Of a stretch of DNA of 64,000 nucleotides, positions 60,773-64,000 are shown in pieces. The stretch is from Utricularia gibba. Its lineage: Eukaryota > Streptophyta > Magnoliopsida > Lamiales > Lentibulariaceae. The translations under genes and the position numbers were made by a program. The stretch lies in assembly GCA_002189035.1 (NCBI GenBank), contig CM007991.1, positions 3,596,001 through 3,660,000 of the forward strand. The letters are read 5' to 3'. Each line of letters starts with the position of its first letter. Position 1 is the first letter of the stretch. The notes below the pieces were generated by a model. It made no database searches. It was not told where the DNA came from and worked only from the letters and a program-made list of their open reading frames with translations.

Positions 60773-61368
60773 AATGACGGGAAGTTCATTTCTCAGCAGG
60801 ACTCGAGAACGCAGAGCTAGTTCTGTCACTAGAGTCGTTATAAGAGACAAATGTTCCCCTGTTTCTGTGGTCAGAAACATGGCAGATCAGCATACCTGCG
60901 ATGGTCTGTTTTAGTTACCCGTATTCTTTTGTCTTTTGAAGTACCCCGTTTGTATGAAGTTTGATGCTACCAATAATCCTTGTGACTGTGAGGTGTAACT
61001 TAGGATTCATGGCGATGGAGTGACGTGAAATTCGTCTTCCTTTTCTTTGAAATGCCAGGGCTTGACTTTCATGGGTCAAATATTGGGCCGCATAGCCATT
61101 TGAGCTCGTTTTAGGCCCAATAAGTAACAAAAGGCCTAGCCCAGTATGGGCCTTTAAGATATTTTAATATAATAATTATTATTATATCGTGAAAAAAAAC
61201 ACCCACACCATGACACTATTACAGTAACTCACGAGGCAGAAACCAAAGGTACTGTCACACTGTAGGCATATGAAGAAGCATCCTGCCTGTAGAGAAATTC
61301 ATCAAGCTAACGTGTGAACTTCCATTGAAGTAGAATAAACTGCTCCCCAAGGAAAATAAGCTTCAAAT
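60773..61368. other. Spacer between convergent RopGAP and AGP genes
   Basis: 3' UTRs of both genes. GGCCCA/GGCCT-type boxes occur at 61080-61155. No gene seen. Confidence 0.45.
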
Positions 61369-61773
61369 TTAGCAGAATCCCAGCACCCCGAGTGCGAGCA
61401 GAGTCACGGCTCCTGGTAAATTGAGCCCAACGGAAGAAGAGTCGGCGGAGCGTGTGAGGGGCACCGAGGCGGCGTCGGGACTGAAGGGCGCATTTGCTGT
61501 TGCATCAGGGTTTGGTGGGCTGGGGAACGATGGAATGAAGGGGATAGTGTGCTCACTGGGGCTTGGAGACACATCCTCACCCCCCGCCGGAGAAGGGAAC
61601 AAGGGAATGTAATCTGGCGACAATGCCGGAGGGGAAGCCACCGGAGAAATGGGGTCAGGCAGCAATGCTGGCGCAGCAGAGATATGAGCTGAGGATGCTA
61701 GTGGCGCAGAGAGAGCGATGACGAGCACAACTGCAGCGAACAGGGGAAACTCAATCGCTGCTGCTGCCGCCAT
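61369..61773 (-). CDS. AGP: Classical arabinogalactan-type protein
   Basis: Single exon of 134 residues. A signal peptide covers residues 1 to about 29 (AAVVLVIALSAPLASSAH). The mature part is rich in Pro, Ala and Ser with non-contiguous prolines (APALLPDPISPVASPPALSPD, SPSPSEHT), the pattern for arabinogalactosylated hydroxyproline. The C-terminus (SSSVGLNLPGAVTLLALGVLGFC) fits a GPI-anchor signal. Such proteins sit at the outer plasma membrane and wall. The frame is open for 75 more codons upstream, but the upstream part is not protein-like in composition and the signal peptide fixes the start at 61773. Confidence 0.8.
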   Translation of the reverse strand: MAAAAAIEFPLFAAVVLVIALSAPLASSAHISAAPALLPDPISPVASPPALSPDYIPLFPSPAGGEDVSPSPSEHTIPFIPSFPSPPNPDATANAPFSPDAASVPLTRSADSSSVGLNLPGAVTLLALGVLGFC

Positions 61774-62059
61774 TAATCCTAATGATGATGATGACGAGGA
61801 AATGCCGCGTTTGTTGGGTTGAAGTAACAGGATGGGGTCTTGCAGCAGATAAAGAGAGATGGAGGTGTGGGGGCGGAGCAGACGAAAAGGAGAAGAGGAG
61901 TGAATGAAGGGACACCAGCGAAGCATCTTGTGGATATCAAGGCGGGGCGGAGTAGGTTTCAGTTGTCTTGATCGAAGCGTCTGGTTTCTGGAGTTCACGT
62001 GCTCGCAGAGCAGTTGTCGAACCTTGAAATTTCATTCATCAAATGCCCAATCAGGGGAC

Positions 62060-62162
62060 TGATGATTGGACTGGATGCCATAGTCTCACTTAGTCCTCCC
62101 TAATCTGAACCGATGCAAGAACATTCAAACCGGTCAATCACTTAAGACATTTCAACAAATCA
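62060..62162 (+). repeat. Direct repeat, left copy
   Basis: Starts TGATGATTGGAC(T/A)GGATG, contains CACTTAGTCCTCCCTAA, GAACATTCAA and CGGT(C/T)AATCACTT, and ends ACAAATCA. It matches 62894-63000 with a few substitutions and single-base indels. Confidence 0.85.
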
Positions 62163-62893
62163 TTCAAATTTTTGGCCCTATAAATTGGCATCAAACCCAA
62201 ATTGGGAAGGATAATCAATGGTGAAATAAACATCAATGAGAATGTTGAGTTTTCAATGGAGGTGGAAGGTTTCGACCCAAAGAACTTCAATGAATTTTAC
62301 ATCCATTGCGAATGGGATAGAAATAATGTTTATATAAAAAGAATTGATGAAGTACTAAATTGGGATATGTGATGTGGAGTCGAAATAAGTTGAAAAAAAG
62401 GTTTTGGGTGGGTTCTAATAGTTTGTAATAGACGACAAACCAATATGAGCCAAAATTGGGCAATAGTAACCATATTTGACAAAGTATTAAGAGTAACTAC
62501 GTTATAGAAATATCAAAGTAATCAGTGGTTATTTATCAACAAAACTACGTATATGATAGTTAGAAGTAGAAAGTGGATGACACCTAATATTGAGGCAACT
62601 CCTATAAATAGGAAAATGATTGAGTAAAAATTGATTTAATTCTTAATATACTTTTTGTAATGTTTCTTATCTCCTTTTATTTTTTTGTCCTCTAACAATT
62701 TTTACGTAAAAATACTTATCTCTTTTTATTTTTTCATCCCAACATTAATACAAAAATCGACAAAAATTCCAAATCGGATACTAACAAACTAACTTTACAA
62801 CCCTAAAATTGATCAATTTCAATAGAACTGATATTCGACAGCAACAATAACTTATCTAATATTGCATGAGCCTTTTGATAGTGATGCTGTGAG

Positions 62894-63000
62894 TGATGAT
62901 TGGACAGGATGGCATAGTCTTCACTTAGTCCTCCCTAAAATGTGAACCGCTGCTTGAACATTCAAGCCGGTTAATCACTTGAAGACATTTCTACAAATCA
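62894..63000 (+). repeat. Direct repeat, right copy
   Basis: Second copy of the block at 62060-62162, 834 bp further on, same orientation. Both copies begin TG and end CA, but no primer-binding site or target duplication supports an LTR element. Confidence 0.85.
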
Positions 63001-63474
63001 TTAAATTTTTTTGTTAGAAACATCCTCACGTGGGTCTGCTGTCATCCATTGGATCGGATTTCTAATGGGCCCAATGGGCTTCGGAATGGATAAAATGCCA
63101 TTTTCCCTCCAAAATGTACGAAAAGCTGCGTTTAGTACCCGGTACGTGAAGTCCGTTGCAATTTCCTTGAAATACATCTCTGGAAGCGTCGTCTCCGAGG
63201 AAGGCGATTCGCATTAATCTCGCTTCTGTATTTTCTGCTGCTGCGAAGCTCTTAGGTACTTAATCCTTTTCATTTGATTATCTCTTTCACATGATTTCTA
63301 TGATTTAATTTTACTTTTCATGCTTCCGTCTTCTGGATTCCCTGGCTTTCCCTTGTTATGGCGGTGTATATTTTTTTCTGGTCTGCTGGTGATGTTGCTG
63401 ATGTTGATGATCAGTGATCGTATATTTGATTACTGCTCGTTTAATCTGCGTGCAGAATATATTGTTTGTGGCTA

Positions 63475-64000
63475 ATGATGGACGTGCACTATTACTGTGC
63501 TCCAGTGGATGAGATGACCAATTTTCAAAGCTCCATTATGGAATCCTATTTTCCCATTGTTGATTTGAGCTGCGAATTTATTGACGATTGCGGGTATGTC
63601 GAAGATTCTGAAGAGCAGATGAAGGAAGTTGTGCTTGATAGTGATGATGATGCTAGAGAAGAGCACCAGGGCACCGCTTCGGAGCCTGGGAAACGCGGCC
63701 ATCTCACTGGGTCTTTTTCTGGAAGAGCAGTGGTGACATTGCCAAGACGCCGCTGGCTTCCATCCGGTACGTACTTTGGGTATGATTTATGTTGAACGCG
63801 TTAGCTTCCATTTACCTCCTTCCTGTCTACATATTAGGATGCTTTGTGACCGTGTTTTTATCTTGAAGCAGCTTACACCGTTAAGCGGGGTAAAGGAATG
63901 GCTAGTGGGTTATCTACTACTAGGTTTCTGGACCATGATATTGTCATGAGCAATACAGAATCCAAGCCACCTCCTCAAAAACAATTTCACACTGATGCCA
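63475..64000 (+). CDS. Unrecognised gene, 5' part only
   Basis: Two coding exons fit: 63475-63766 and 63872 to the window end, joined at GT...AG in phase. The visible protein starts MMDVHYYCAPVDEM, has an acidic patch (DSDDDAREE) around residues 58-66, and a basic GRAVVTLPRRRW segment near 85-97. A polar region rich in Ser/Thr/Pro (KRGKGMASGLSTTRF, SKPPPQK) follows. I do not recognise the family. The composition would fit a nuclear or cytosolic regulatory protein, but that is only impression. The gene continues beyond the window. Confidence 0.55.

Larger units (their letters stand above)
61774..63474. other. Region between divergent genes with a 100-bp direct repeat
   Basis: Contains the AGP promoter, an AT-rich centre, and the promoter and 5' UTR of the right-hand gene. 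A likely 5' UTR intron of that gene starts with GTACTT at 63256 and ends with GCAG just before 63456. Apart from the two repeats listed separately, nothing is recognised. Confidence 0.45.

Noticed and set aside
61774-61998. Longer N-terminus for the arabinogalactan protein
   Set aside because: The upstream codons are His/Arg/Pro-mixed and would place the signal peptide internally.
62060-63000. Complete miniature LTR retrotransposon
   Set aside because: The repeats have TG...CA ends, but no tRNA primer-binding site, polypurine tract or target-site duplication is visible.

Overview
The window is ordinary nuclear DNA of a flowering plant. The evidence is plant-only families (Aux/IAA, FRIGIDA-like, DRIP RING ligase, HUA2-like, CRIB-RopGAP, FANTASTIC FOUR, DVL/RTFL, isoprenylated HMA protein, ent-copalyl diphosphate synthase, SQEF-type histone H2A.X), many short AT-rich GT-AG introns, and GGCCCA/TGGGCC site II promoter boxes near several translation and RNA-processing genes. 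A eudicot is my guess from gene style only. About 22 protein genes lie in 64 kb, with no intact large transposon and no rRNA, tRNA or CRISPR.

Left part (1-18 kb): a FRIGIDA-like coiled-coil protein (+), then a minus-strand series: a plant phosphoglycerate-mutase-like protein of unknown role, the ribosome-biogenesis WD40 protein Notchless/NLE, SRP9, and the Polycomb-like RING E3 ligase DRIP. An AT-rich 5-kb stretch with a foldback element and a degenerate tandem repeat separates these from the next block.

Middle (18-30 kb): a plus-strand block of Aux/IAA repressor, mitochondrial complex I 24-kDa subunit (NDUFV2), LIFEGUARD (BI-1 family) and 40S ribosomal protein S24. RPS24 is convergent with ent-CPS, the committed step of gibberellin synthesis. 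Between 30 and 34 kb is a gene-free AT-rich region holding a 750-bp element with long terminal inverted repeats.

Right part (34-64 kb): a nuclear-looking coiled-coil protein, a FAF-domain protein, an F-box protein with a C-terminal membrane segment, a 37-residue DVL/RTFL peptide too short for routine ORF calling, HUA2-like (PWWP plus CID), an HMA/isoprenylated protein with a damaged metal motif, LSM2, a 4.7-kb gene desert with a clean 53-bp minisatellite, a secreted LRR protein, histone H2A.X, a CRIB-RopGAP, an arabinogalactan protein and the 5' part of an unrecognised gene.

I rebuilt exon structures by splice-site phase and family conservation. Most genes read cleanly. Three (CPS, the coiled-coil gene, RopGAP) each need exactly one extra base at a short homopolymer to stay in frame, and a fourth (FAF) may. 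This pattern fits assembly consensus errors better than independent gene death. I see no previously undescribed biological system. The most useful items are the single-base losses, the overlooked DVL peptide, the inverted-repeat elements and some odd exon structures.
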